Assembly (NCBI GenBank): GCA_903932865.1
Contig: CAIZHQ010000025.1
Coordinates: 162,181-226,180 of the forward strand
Length of the DNA: 64,000 bases
Source: an uncultured Burkholderiales bacterium
Lineage (GTDB): Bacteria; Pseudomonadota; Gammaproteobacteria; Burkholderiales; Burkholderiaceae_C
Direction of reading: 5' to 3'
The notes under the pieces: generated by a model
Database searches by the model: none
Seen by the model: the letters and a program-made list of their open reading frames with translations, nothing else
What the model was told of the DNA's origin: nothing
Position numbers and translations under genes: made by a program
Shown: positions 1-8,470 of the stretch, in pieces
How positions within the stretch are numbered: the stretch's first letter is position 1
Layout of the letters: the number at the start of each line of letters is the position of its first letter

Positions 1-441
1 GGTGGAAGCACCTTGGCTTTTCAAACGCCCGATGTTGGCGAAACCCGCACGCAAAATGCCCAGGTAGTCCACGCCGCCGTGGTCGTAAAAGCGGTTGTCC
101 TCAATGGACAGCACCGCGTCTTTCATGATTTTTGGGATGTCTTGGATGGGTGTGAGGTTGCGGCGCTCTTCGCCAAATTCACCCATCAACTGACCATCGG
201 CGGTGAACACGCGCAGAGGCAGTTTGGGCTTGTAGTTGGCCAGGTCCGAGATGTCTGGCAAGTTCGGATAGGCCGTCACCATGGCCACGCCCACCACCAT
301 CAGCAAACAAAACAAGCCTGCTGCAAGCAAGCCCATGGCCCACAAGGCCAACTTGACCAGCCAGTCCAAAGCGCTGGCGGCGGGGAGATGGGTTTTTGAG
401 GCTCTTTGGCGGGTGTCCGGTGCAGTGTCTTGTTGGGGCAT
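1..441 (-). CDS. mrcA: penicillin-binding protein 1A, N-terminal part (cut by window edge)
   Basis: Bifunctional cell-wall synthase that polymerises and cross-links peptidoglycan at the inner membrane; only the first 147 residues lie in the window. A cytoplasmic tail of about 28 residues is followed by one membrane anchor (about 29-57), then the start of the GT51 glycosyltransferase domain with the motif EDNRFYDHGG (catalytic Glu about residue 114); the reading frame is cut as it enters KSQGAST, the beginning of the conserved QGxST block. The ATG at 441 gives a normal PBP1A N-terminus. The gene diverges from the pil locus, the same order as mrcA // pilMNOPQ or hofMNOPQ in many proteobacteria. 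Identity is clear; the transpeptidase half is not visible. Confidence 0.93.
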   Translation of the reverse strand, partial: MPQQDTAPDTRQRASKTHLPAASALDWLVKLALWAMGLLAAGLFCLLMVVGVAMVTAYPNLPDISDLANYKPKLPLRVFTADGQLMGEFGEERRNLTPIQDIPKIMKDAVLSIEDNRFYDHGGVDYLGILRAGFANIGRLKSQGAST

Positions 442-485
442 AGAGCTTGGGGTGGGTGCGGCCAGCGGATTACCGGACGCATTGC

Positions 486-491
486 ATTATA
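486..491 (-). promoter_or_regulatory. possible -10 box for mrcA
   Basis: On the minus strand this reads TATAAT, about 45 nt upstream of the mrcA start codon. No good -35 hexamer is seen at the right distance, so this is a weak call based on the -10 alone. Confidence 0.35.
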
Positions 492-626
492 AAAATCCTG
501 CGCGGCCACGCAGCGTCAGTTCTGAAAATGTGAATACTTTGAGTATAAAAATGGATTGTTCTTCCAACAAAATCATGTTAAAAAACTTGCCAAAACAAGC
601 CATCTTTGGCTTAGACAAGGAGGATC

Positions 627-1361
627 ATGCCATCTTGGTCTCGGTTTTGGCAGCAATGGGCCAGTCGTCGGGCGCGGCGGGCTTGGGGCTTGGCCTCGGA
701 TGGGCAGGACTGGGCCTTGATGGGCTTGTCATTTCACAAAGTGGTGGGTGTTCGGGTGCAAGCGATGGAAAAAATCACACCCATAGGCTCGGATCACGCA
801 GCTTTTGGATTCAGCGAAGGCTTGAGGCGGGTGGGTGTGCTGGCGCGCCAGCAAGTTTCTGTGGCCTTGGCTGAAGACAAGGTGGTGGCGGGGGTCCTGG
901 AGTTGCCTGCAGAATTGCCCCGCGATGACTGGGCCAGCGAGGTGCAACTGGAAGTGGCGCAGGTGCTGGGCTTGGCGCCAGATGAGGTCAATTTTGATTT
1001 TGAAGCCGACCCGGTGAGCCAGGGATTGCTGACCCGCGTGCATTGGGTAGGTTGCGATCAGGTGCACATTCTGGCGCTCAAGGATGCTGTGCGCACGGCC
1101 GGTTGGCAGCTCGACAGCGTAGAGCCCGCTTGGTACGCAGCCCATCGGGCGGTTTGCCACCTCAAGGGGGGGCTGGACAGTTTGCTCACGCAAGCACCGC
1201 AAGACTGGCAATTCGATTTGACAGTGGATGAGGACCTGGGCCAATGGCAACGGTTGGGCGGTACCCCTGTGGAATGGAATTTGTTGTTGAAGCAGGCCCT
1301 GCAATCGACCGCCGGGCCCCGCTTGGTGGCCTCGGGTCTGGCGCTCAAAGCCTGGCTGTGA
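627..1361 (+). CDS. pilM: short PilM/HofM-like pilus assembly protein
   Basis: First gene of the pil locus, 244 residues. Residues about 65-120 (VSVALAEDKVV, then the region ending DEVNFDFE) resemble the PilM segment where an acidic, Glu-rich helix precedes the conserved L/V-D-F-E strand. PilM is normally an actin-fold cytoplasmic ATP-binding protein of about 350 residues that binds the PilN tail; this one is about 100 residues shorter and I do not see the phosphate-binding loops of the actin fold. The ATG follows an AAGGAGG box at only 3-nt spacing. Its stop codon overlaps the pilN ATG. Assignment rests partly on gene order; it could equally be called HofM-like. Confidence 0.65.
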   Translation: MPSWSRFWQQWASRRARRAWGLASDGQDWALMGLSFHKVVGVRVQAMEKITPIGSDHAAFGFSEGLRRVGVLARQQVSVALAEDKVVAGVLELPAELPRDDWASEVQLEVAQVLGLAPDEVNFDFEADPVSQGLLTRVHWVGCDQVHILALKDAVRTAGWQLDSVEPAWYAAHRAVCHLKGGLDSLLTQAPQDWQFDLTVDEDLGQWQRLGGTPVEWNLLLKQALQSTAGPRLVASGLALKAWL

Positions 1362-1999
1362 TGATGGCCTTCAACCTTTTGCAATACCCTGCTTTGGCGA
1401 GACAGCGCCGAAGACTTCACCGCAGGTGGACCTCCTTGGCCGGTTTGGTGGTGGGGAGTCTGACGGCCTTGTGGTGGGTGGCGGGGGTACAGGAACAACG
1501 GCTGCAACTCGAGCAAGAACGTGCCGTGCTGCAGTCCCGCTTGAAGAAGGTGCAAACCCAGTTGGCGACTGACAAGGCCCGGCATGCGCAGCACACCACA
1601 TGGCAGCAGCAAGCCGAACGTGTTCAAGCGCTGAAGGTGGAGTTACAGGCCTGGGAGGACTTGCATCAGGCCTTGTTGCAGGAAGCAGGTCCGGATGCGG
1701 TGCAGTTGTTGCGCTTTCAGCTCGATTCACAAACCCTGGAGTTGCACGGTCAGGCGATCGATTTGCAGCGAATGGCACAGGCACAAGCGCGCTTGTCTGT
1801 GCCACTCGCTGACCCTGTAAGAGACAAAGCCTGGACGCTGGTCAGCTTGCTGAATGCGGCGGGTGCTGACAACGCAGCCCCGCGGGCGACGCAGGAGTTT
1901 GTCTGGCAGGCCCCTTGGCCTCTGTTGGGAACGGGCCGCGTTGCTGCGGCCCCAGGCATAGACCAGCTTCAGGCCGAGCTTGGCAAGGAGCGGCCATGA
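1361..1999 (+). CDS. pilN: PilN-like pilus assembly protein
   Basis: Inner-membrane component of the type IV pilus alignment complex (212 residues). The N-terminus begins with MAFNLLQYP, close to the FNLLPYR-type PilN tail that docks into PilM, then basic residues, one membrane helix (about 25-43), a long coiled coil rich in Gln, Glu and Leu (about 45-105) and a small C-terminal ferredoxin-like domain. The ATG at 1361 shares a base with the pilM stop, and the gene ends in an ATGA overlap with the next one, so the genes look translationally coupled. Confidence 0.75.
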   Translation: MMAFNLLQYPALARQRRRLHRRWTSLAGLVVGSLTALWWVAGVQEQRLQLEQERAVLQSRLKKVQTQLATDKARHAQHTTWQQQAERVQALKVELQAWEDLHQALLQEAGPDAVQLLRFQLDSQTLELHGQAIDLQRMAQAQARLSVPLADPVRDKAWTLVSLLNAAGADNAAPRATQEFVWQAPWPLLGTGRVAAAPGIDQLQAELGKERP

Positions 2000-3078
2000 T
2001 GCGACCCCGAGCATTGGCTTGGCCTGCCCTGTCCCCTGCTTGGCAACTGGGTTGGCCCAGACTGTGGCGCGACCGGTGGCGCTGGTTGGCACGCCGCTGG
2101 GCATTTGCACTGGCCGGATTTGGGTTGGGTTTGCTTGGGGTAGGCAGCGTGCAACTCGAAGCCTTGGACGCATTGTGGGAAAGTGAGGCTCAGGTACAAG
2201 ACCTGCGGGCGCAATTTCCGGCGCAGCAAAAGCAGGCCAGCAAGGGGCCAGGAGCCCACGCGGATTTGAACGCTCCAACAGGCCCGCCACAGGTCTTGGC
2301 GTGGTGGCCTGTTCAAGGCACGCAGTCCGCAGTTTGGCCGCAACTGGAGCGTTTATTCGCGCATCATGGCGTGCGTTTGTTGTCTTTGCGACCTGAGCCC
2401 TCCAGCCCGATGGGCGCTTGGCCCAGCCAGGCCGTGGCGTTGCGGCTGCAGGCCCGCTTTGACGATTGGGTGGCTGTTTGGACCGCCATGAATACGCGCG
2501 GCCCAGTTTGGGGCATTGAGCGTTTGCGCATCACCCCCCAGGGTGGCGAGGTGGCCATCGAAGCCGTGTTGCGCCTGTGGCTTTCTCCAGCGGCAACGAG
2601 CACACCGGGTGGGGGCGCAGCGTTAGCGCCTGGTGCGTTGTTTCCCAGTCCCGTTTCTGTTGGGTTGCGACCCAGGGCAGGTGGCCCTGTCTTTGTGACA
2701 ACGCCTTTACCCAGCGTGGCCTCTTCGGTGGCAGTCCCGAACTTCAAGGGCGAGGACCCGGTGTCCTCGCAAACCGGGGCTGGCGTGCAGTCGCGGACCT
2801 CACCGCAAGAGAACCTGGCTTCGGTATTGCCAACAGCGCTGTTTTCGCCTGATCCAGCCGATTGGCCCTTGGAGCAAGTTCGTCTGGTGGGCATTTGGCA
2901 GCATGGGCATGATGCGCAGCTCATTTTGATGGCTGGACCGCATTGGGTGCGTGCCCGAGTTGGCCAGCGCATCGGCACGCAAGGCCACGTGGTGCAGAGC
3001 ATTCATGCACGGGAGGTGCATTTGCGCGCTGCGCAAGGTCCGATGCAGGTGATCGGTTTGGAAAAGGCAAAGCCATGA
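1996..3078 (+). CDS. PilO-PilP fusion-like protein
   Basis: One reading frame of 360 residues fills the place where pilO and pilP normally lie as separate genes. Residues about 34-54 form a membrane helix, followed by a PilO-like periplasmic part to about 210. A Pro/Gly/Ser/Ala-rich linker (about 212-285) leads to a C-terminal segment (about 286-360) that matches the PilP beta-domain pattern: LEQVRLVGIW, then a strand, then RVGQRIGTQGHVV and a final strand. PilP is normally a lipoprotein; here no lipobox is present and anchoring would be by the PilO helix. Starts at the ATGA overlap with pilN and ends in an ATGA overlap with pilQ. The fusion is an inference from motif order. Confidence 0.6.
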   Translation: MMRPRALAWPALSPAWQLGWPRLWRDRWRWLARRWAFALAGFGLGLLGVGSVQLEALDALWESEAQVQDLRAQFPAQQKQASKGPGAHADLNAPTGPPQVLAWWPVQGTQSAVWPQLERLFAHHGVRLLSLRPEPSSPMGAWPSQAVALRLQARFDDWVAVWTAMNTRGPVWGIERLRITPQGGEVAIEAVLRLWLSPAATSTPGGGAALAPGALFPSPVSVGLRPRAGGPVFVTTPLPSVASSVAVPNFKGEDPVSSQTGAGVQSRTSPQENLASVLPTALFSPDPADWPLEQVRLVGIWQHGHDAQLILMAGPHWVRARVGQRIGTQGHVVQSIHAREVHLRAAQGPMQVIGLEKAKP

Positions 3079-4535
3079 GATCCATTTCACTTCCTTTCAG
3101 TGCTTACAAAAATCCGTTGTGGCTTGCCGCACTGTGTTGTTTGAGCTTTTGCATGGCGCCTGATGCGGTGGCGCAAACCCCGCAGCAGGACAGACCGAAG
3201 ATTTGGAGTGAACCTTCCGCTTTGAAGAGTGCCCTCGCTCCAGGCTCCGCCGATGATCTTCGGCCCATCAGCCTGAACTTTCAGAGTGTCGAGATCACCA
3301 CGTTGCTGCAGGTGTTTGCCGAGTTCACCGGCTTAAACTTGGTGGCCACCGACAGCGTGAAGGGCCAGGTGACGGTTCGACTGACCGATGTGCCTTGGCC
3401 ACAAGCCCTGCAAATTGTGTTGCAGTCCAAGGGTCTGGCCTCACGACAGGATGGGCGTGTGCTGTGGGTGGCTCCGCAGGGTGAATGGGCCCATCGCGAA
3501 AAAATGCAACTTGAAGCCCAAACTGCGCTGGAGTCCGTGAGTCCGGTGCAGACGATGAACATGCGTTTGCAATATGCCCGGGCCACGGACGTCGCTCAGC
3601 GCTTGCAAGGGGCTGGATCGGGTGGTGGTGGCCGTTGGCTCAGCAGTCGGGGCAGTGTGTTGGCCGAGCCGCGGACCAACCAGTTGTTCATTTCCGACTT
3701 GCCTCAGCGTCTGCTCGAGGTGCAAAAACTGTTGGTCCAGCTGGACATTCCTGTGCGCCAGGTGCTGATTGAGGCCCGTATTGTCGAGGCCGATGACCAG
3801 TTTGGACAATCGCTGGGCGTGCGATTGGGGGCTGGACTGGCGGTGCCCTTGCGTGTGAACCAGCGGGCCAACACCCTGGCTTTGGGGGCGGGCAATGCCG
3901 AGACGGGCGCGGGGGTGGTGTCCGGCAACCAGGTCAAGTTGCCCGCGGGCTCGGCTGGGCAGACATTGAACACGCCTGCCAGTTTTGCGGTGTCATTGTT
4001 CAACGCGGCGGCCGATCGGTTCATCAACGTGGAAATTTCCGCGCTGGAAGCCGATGGTCGAGGCAAGGTGGTGTCGCGCCCTCGGGTGGTTACAGCCGAC
4101 CAAACCAAGGCCTTGATCGAGCAAGGGACCGAATTGCCTTACCAAACGGCTTCAGCCAGTGGCGCAACCTCGATCACCTTTCGAAAAGCCAACCTGAAGC
4201 TGGAGGTGACGCCGCAAATCACCCCTGATGGCTCGGTGGTGTTGGAGGTCGACGTCAACCGCGACAGTGTGGGCCAGATCACCCCTGCTGGTTTTGCCAT
4301 CAACACCAAACACGTCAAGACCCAGGTGCGGGTGGAGGACGGTGGCACCGTGGTGCTGGGCGGTATTTACGAAGAGACCGACCGCAACAACGAAGCCAAG
4401 GTGCCGGGCCTGGGGGATATGCCGGGCTTGGGCTGGTTGTTCAAAAACCGCGACAAGGCACAGCGCAAAAGTGAGTTGCTGATTTTTTTGACACCCCGCG
4501 TCATGGCCGATGGTCCGGCAGCAGTGCCGCCCTGA
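3075..4535 (+). CDS. pilQ: short PilQ secretin
   Basis: Outer-membrane secretin pore for type IV pili or DNA uptake. Residues 1-34 form a signal peptide ending AVAQ. Residues about 64-120 are the secretin/TonB short N-terminal (N0) domain, followed by an N1-like region, and residues about 220-480 are the secretin domain, including VPGLGDMPGLGWLF and the terminal SELLIFLTPRVM. At 486 residues it is far shorter than typical betaproteobacterial PilQ (about 700), because the peptidoglycan-binding AMIN domains are absent; in size it is closer to enterobacterial HofQ. It is the last gene of the coupled pil set. Confidence 0.85.
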   Translation: MRSISLPFSAYKNPLWLAALCCLSFCMAPDAVAQTPQQDRPKIWSEPSALKSALAPGSADDLRPISLNFQSVEITTLLQVFAEFTGLNLVATDSVKGQVTVRLTDVPWPQALQIVLQSKGLASRQDGRVLWVAPQGEWAHREKMQLEAQTALESVSPVQTMNMRLQYARATDVAQRLQGAGSGGGGRWLSSRGSVLAEPRTNQLFISDLPQRLLEVQKLLVQLDIPVRQVLIEARIVEADDQFGQSLGVRLGAGLAVPLRVNQRANTLALGAGNAETGAGVVSGNQVKLPAGSAGQTLNTPASFAVSLFNAAADRFINVEISALEADGRGKVVSRPRVVTADQTKALIEQGTELPYQTASASGATSITFRKANLKLEVTPQITPDGSVVLEVDVNRDSVGQITPAGFAINTKHVKTQVRVEDGGTVVLGGIYEETDRNNEAKVPGLGDMPGLGWLFKNRDKAQRKSELLIFLTPRVMADGPAAVPP

Positions 4536-4620
4536 GGCCTGCCCAGGTTTATCTGTGGCTGTTCATGGGGCAGCTCGGTGGCCAGGTCCACCACCACGTC
4601 GAATACACTTGAAAGACGCG

Positions 4621-4645
4621 AACCCCAGTCCCTAGGGTTGGGGTT
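4621..4645 (+). terminator. inverted repeat between pilQ and aroK
   Basis: AACCCCA (4621-4627) pairs with TGGGGTT (4639-4645), with an inner CCCTAGGG self-complementary core. A T-run follows about 9 nt later (from 4652), so termination is possible but not classical. It sits directly upstream of aroK. Confidence 0.4.
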
Positions 4646-4675
4646 GACGCTGTTTTTTTCTGCAAGAGACTTCCT

Positions 4676-5215
4676 TTGAGCATCATCTTTGTGGGCCTTC
4701 CCGGCTCAGGCAAAACCACCATTGGCCGCCAATTGGCGCGGCGTCTTGGTCAGCCTTTTGTCGATTCCGACCATGAGATCGAGCACCGTCTGGGCTGCTC
4801 GATCCGGGAGTTTTTTGCCCGCGAGGGCGAGGACAGTTTCCGGAATCAGGAGCAGCAGGTGATCGACGAGTTGACGCAAACGCAGCAGGGCGTGATCGCC
4901 ACGGGGGGCGGTGCCGTTCTGCGCGAAGCCAATCGACGGCACATGCATGAACGTGGCCAGGTGATCTACTTGCGTTCCACACCGGAAGATGTATTTCGGC
5001 GCGTGCGCCATGACACCGCTCGCCCTTTGCTTCAAGTGGACGATCCGCTGAGCCGTTTACGCACCTTGTTCGAATCGCGAGATCCGCTGTACCGTGAGGC
5101 GGCGCACTTTGTCATCGAAACCGGTCGCCCTTCGGTGGCCATGCTGGTCAACATGATTTGCATGCAACTGGAGTTGGCAGGACATTTGCCGCTGAAAGAT
5201 CAGGTCGGGCCTTAG
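4676..5215 (+). CDS. aroK: shikimate kinase
   Basis: Phosphorylates shikimate at O3 with ATP, step five of the chorismate pathway (179 residues). Walker A is [11 protein letters not shown] near the N-terminus; DSDHEIEHR supplies the shikimate-binding Asp, and ATGGGAVLR is the conserved Gly-rich substrate loop. The lid Arg region is [11 protein letters not shown]. The start is a TTG, because no ATG or GTG lies early enough to keep the first beta strand (SIIFVGLPG). In relatives aroB follows directly; here a TetR gene follows instead. Confidence 0.93.
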   Translation: MSIIFVGLPGSGKTTIGRQLARRLGQPFVDSDHEIEHRLGCSIREFFAREGEDSFRNQEQQVIDELTQTQQGVIATGGGAVLREANRRHMHERGQVIYLRSTPEDVFRRVRHDTARPLLQVDDPLSRLRTLFESRDPLYREAAHFVIETGRPSVAMLVNMICMQLELAGHLPLKDQVGP

Positions 5216-5329
5216 CGTTCAGCGAGAGGCGTCTCAGGTCCAGTGTTTGCCGCTCAACGTCAAACGCCCCCCCGATTTGCCCTCATTAGGACAGGTGCAT
5301 GTGTGTGGGTCGCAAAATTGGTGCAAAAT

Positions 5330-5343
5330 AGAACGATCGTTCT
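5330..5343. promoter_or_regulatory. palindromic operator upstream of TetR gene
   Basis: A perfect 14-bp palindrome, AGAACGATCGTTCT, lies 12 bp upstream of the TetR start codon. Position and symmetry suit autorepression by the TetR-family product; it may also control the downstream fatty-acid genes. Binding is inferred, not shown. Confidence 0.6.
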
Positions 5344-5355
5344 TTTTTATGCACC

Positions 5356-6102
5356 ATGACCGACACCCCAAACACGCGCAAAACCGAGCCCACTCCCGCT
5401 GCTGAAAATGGCCGCCGTGTGCTGATCAAAGGGCAGCAAACCAAGGCGGCCATCATTGACGCTGCCTTGGGCTTGGCCGCGCAAATTGGTCTGGAAGGCC
5501 TGTCGATTGGAGCCGTGGCTGAAGTTACGGGCATGAGCAAATCGGGCGTATTTGCCCACTTCGGCTCGCGCGAAGAGCTGCAGATCTCTGTCATCCGACA
5601 ATACCATGAACGATTCGAGTCCGAGGTGTTTTATGCCGCCATGCAAAAACCGCGCGGCGTATCGAGACTGCAGGCCTTGTTTGACAACTGGATGGTGCAG
5701 ACCTCGGCTGAGATCGATTCGGGTTGCATTTACATCAGTGGCGCGGTCGAATTTGACGACCGCACTGGCCCGGTGCGCGACGCGCTGGCCTCTTCTGTGT
5801 CCACTTGGCAAACCGCTTTGCGCCGGGCTGTGGAGCTGGCCCAGGCCGAAGGCCAAATCAGCCGCGCATCGGACGCTCACCAGATCGCTTTTGAAATCCA
5901 CGGCCTGATCCTGGCCCTGCATTACGAGGCCCGCTTTTTGCGTAACCCCAGCGCTACCGATCGCGCACGCCAAGGCTTTCAGCACATCTTGACCCGCTAC
6001 GCCGGCACCGGCTCGCCTCCCCTGCCTGTGCCAGCCAGCGTGACCAAATCTCCCAAGCTTGCGGCCTTGCCCAATGCTCGTCGCAAGCCTGTGAACGACT
6101 GA
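5356..6102 (+). CDS. TetR/AcrR-family transcriptional regulator
   Basis: 248 residues. After a 25-residue polar tail comes a TetR helix-turn-helix (about 28-75) with GLEGLSIGAVAEVTGMSKSG and FAHFGSREEL. The rest is a helical ligand-binding/dimer domain containing EIDSGCIYISGAVEF. It lies 47 bp upstream of an acyl-CoA dehydrogenase gene on the same strand, which suggests that it senses an acyl-CoA and controls fatty-acid oxidation, as related TetR regulators do. The C-terminal 30 residues are basic and Pro-rich and look disordered. Confidence 0.85.
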   Translation: MTDTPNTRKTEPTPAAENGRRVLIKGQQTKAAIIDAALGLAAQIGLEGLSIGAVAEVTGMSKSGVFAHFGSREELQISVIRQYHERFESEVFYAAMQKPRGVSRLQALFDNWMVQTSAEIDSGCIYISGAVEFDDRTGPVRDALASSVSTWQTALRRAVELAQAEGQISRASDAHQIAFEIHGLILALHYEARFLRNPSATDRARQGFQHILTRYAGTGSPPLPVPASVTKSPKLAALPNARRKPVND

Positions 6103-6149
6103 TTTTTTCCAATCCCCCAAGCATTCCCCACCGATTCAAGGAGTTTCAC

Positions 6150-7961
6150 ATGCCCGTCTACACCCCTCCAATTCGCGACATGCAATTTGTCTTGCACGAG
6201 TTGCTCAACGTGAGCGCCGAACTCAAGGCCCTGCCCAAGCATGCCGACACCGACGCCGACACCATCAACGCGGTGCTGGAAGAAGGTGGCAAATTTGCCG
6301 CCGAGGTGGTGTTCCCCATCAACATCTCGGGCGACACGCAGGGCTGCCAGCTCAACCGCGACACGCACGAAGTCAAAGCGCCGGACGGCTTCAAAGAAGC
6401 CTACGCGCAGTACGTGGCCGGTGGCTGGCCAGCGCTCAGCTGCGACCCCGAGTTCGGCGGTCAGGGCTTGCCCTTTGTGGTCAACCAGTGCTTTTACGAA
6501 ATGCTCAACTCGTCCAACCAGGCTTGGACCATGTACCCGGGTCTGAGCCACGGTGCTTACGAGTGCCTGCACGCCCACGGCACGCCCGAGCAAAAAGCCC
6601 TGTATTTGCCCAAGCTGACCAGTGGCGAGTGGACCGGCACCATGTGCCTGACCGAGCCGCATTGCGGCACCGATCTCGGCATGCTGCGCACCAAGGCCGA
6701 ACCGCAAGCCGACGGCACCTACAAGCTCAGCGGCCAAAAGATTTTCATCAGCGCGGGCGAACACAACCTGGCCCCCAACATCGTCCACTTGGTGCTGGCC
6801 CGCTTGCCCGAAGCGCCTCCCGGCAGCAAAGGCATCAGCCTCTTCATCGTGCCCAAGTTCAACGTGGCGGCCGACGGCAACATGGGCGAGCGCAACGGCA
6901 TCTATTGCGGCGGCCTGGAGCACAAAATGGGCATCCACGGCAACGCGACTTGCCAGATGGTTTTGGACGGCGCGGTGGGCACCTTGGTGGGCCAGCCCAA
7001 CAAAGGCCTGGCCGCGATGTTTGTCATGATGAACGCCGCCCGCCTGGGTGTGGGCAACCAGTCGCTGGGACTGACCGAAGTGGCTTACCAAAACGCGCTG
7101 GCCTACGCCAAAGACCGCGTACAAATGCGCTCGCTCACGGGTGTCAAGGCCCCTGGTAAACCCGCCGACCCGATCATCGTGCACCCCGATGTGCGCCGCA
7201 TGCTCATGACCGCCAAAGCCTATGCCGAAGGTGGCCGCGCGCTGGCTTGCTACTGCGCTTTGTTGCTCGACAAAGAACTCAACCATCCCGACGAAGCCGT
7301 GCGTGCTGAAGCTGCTGAGGTCGTGGCCTTGCTCACCCCCATCGTCAAAGCCTTCACCACCGACAACGCCTGGGAGGCGACATCCGCTTGCCAGCAAGTC
7401 TTTGGTGGCCACGGCTACATCAAAGAATGGGGCATGGAGCAGTTCGTGCGTGATGCACGCATCAACATGATTTACGAAGGCACCAATACCATCCAGTCAC
7501 TCGACTTGCTGGGCCGCAAGGTGTTGGGCAACCAAGGCGCGACGCTCAAGAAATTCGGCAAGCTGGTGGAGCAACTGGTCAAGGCCGAAATGGCCAATGA
7601 AGCCATGGGCGAGTTCATCAAGCCGCTGGCCGATCTGGGCCAAAAGCTCACCCAGCTGACCGGCGAAGTCGGCATGAAAGCCATGAGCAACGCCGACGAG
7701 GTGGGCGCGGCCGCCGTGGACTACCTGCGCGTGGTGGGTCATTTGGTGCTGGGTTATTTCTGGGCCCGTTCGGCGCAGATCGCGCTGGCCAAATTGGCCG
7801 AAGCCGAAGAAGAGGCCCAGCGCCCTGACCCCTTCTACCAGGCCAAGTTACAAACCGCGCGTTTTTACTTCAACCGCCTGATGCCCGAAACCTCGAGCCT
7901 GATGCGCCGCATCCGCGCAGGCAGCGATGTTCTGATGGACACCGACGCCGCGCTGGCCTGA
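6150..7961 (+). CDS. acyl-CoA dehydrogenase, long form with C-terminal extension
   Basis: FAD enzyme that introduces the alpha-beta double bond into acyl-CoA (603 residues). N-terminal helical domain, then the flavin region with TGTMCLTEPHCGTDLGMLRT and KIFISAGEH, and the C-terminal helical domain with ACQQVFGGHGYIKEWGMEQ and YEGTNTIQSLDLLGRK. The last 120 residues are the extra domain found in the 590-600-residue family that includes DmdC (3-methylmercaptopropionyl-CoA dehydrogenase). Exact substrate cannot be read off; a general fatty acyl-CoA or DmdC-like role are both open. Neighbouring enoyl-CoA hydratase and thioesterases fit acyl-CoA metabolism. Confidence 0.9.
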   Translation: MPVYTPPIRDMQFVLHELLNVSAELKALPKHADTDADTINAVLEEGGKFAAEVVFPINISGDTQGCQLNRDTHEVKAPDGFKEAYAQYVAGGWPALSCDPEFGGQGLPFVVNQCFYEMLNSSNQAWTMYPGLSHGAYECLHAHGTPEQKALYLPKLTSGEWTGTMCLTEPHCGTDLGMLRTKAEPQADGTYKLSGQKIFISAGEHNLAPNIVHLVLARLPEAPPGSKGISLFIVPKFNVAADGNMGERNGIYCGGLEHKMGIHGNATCQMVLDGAVGTLVGQPNKGLAAMFVMMNAARLGVGNQSLGLTEVAYQNALAYAKDRVQMRSLTGVKAPGKPADPIIVHPDVRRMLMTAKAYAEGGRALACYCALLLDKELNHPDEAVRAEAAEVVALLTPIVKAFTTDNAWEATSACQQVFGGHGYIKEWGMEQFVRDARINMIYEGTNTIQSLDLLGRKVLGNQGATLKKFGKLVEQLVKAEMANEAMGEFIKPLADLGQKLTQLTGEVGMKAMSNADEVGAAAVDYLRVVGHLVLGYFWARSAQIALAKLAEAEEEAQRPDPFYQAKLQTARFYFNRLMPETSSLMRRIRAGSDVLMDTDAALA

Positions 7962-7989
7962 ACCCCAAGCTTCAAAAAGGAAGAACCCC

Positions 7990-8433
7990 ATGATCAAAAG
8001 CGCATTGACCTTGAGCCTGGGTCTGCTGAGCCTGGTCGCACACGCCCAAATGAGCCCGGTGGGTCTGTGGCGCAGCATCGACGATGAAAGCAAGCAGCCC
8101 AAAGCCGAAATCCGCATCAGCCAGAACGCGGCGGGTGGCTTGTCCGGCGTGGTCGAAAGGTCGCTGCAAAACAACCCCAACACCGAACCCAACTGCAATT
8201 TGTGCACCGATGACCGCAAAGACAAACCCAAAATCGGCATGGAAATCATCCGGGGCGGTCAACAAGGTGACGGCAAAGCGGTGTGGGAGGGTGGGAAAAT
8301 CCTCGATCCCGAGAACGGCAAAAACTACAGCCTTCGCCTGACCCCTATTGATGGCGGAAAAAAACTCGAAGTCCGTGGGTTCATCGGTGCGCCCCTGCTG
8401 GGTCGCACCCAAACCTGGATTCGGGTTCAGTAA
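7990..8433 (+). CDS. DUF2147-family secreted protein
   Basis: 147 residues with a clear signal peptide (about 1-20, ending AHAQ), followed by a DUF2147 beta-barrel-like domain: PVGLWRSIDDESKQPKAEIR near the N-terminus, a CNLC pair in the middle, and a C-terminal stretch ending LGRTQTWIRV. Probably periplasmic; the family has no established function. It sits in the same direction between the dehydrogenase and the hydratase with short gaps, so it may be cotranscribed. Confidence 0.85.
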   Translation: MIKSALTLSLGLLSLVAHAQMSPVGLWRSIDDESKQPKAEIRISQNAAGGLSGVVERSLQNNPNTEPNCNLCTDDRKDKPKIGMEIIRGGQQGDGKAVWEGGKILDPENGKNYSLRLTPIDGGKKLEVRGFIGAPLLGRTQTWIRVQ

Positions 8434-8470
8434 ACCGTCGCAAGCTCAACGACACACCACAAGGACCTGC

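Noticed and set aside
5997..7412. A 471-codon open frame antisense to the acyl-CoA dehydrogenase
   Set aside because: Its translation is His/Gly/Val-rich with no recognisable domain; it is the usual antisense artefact of high-GC codon usage, while the opposite strand encodes a complete dehydrogenase.
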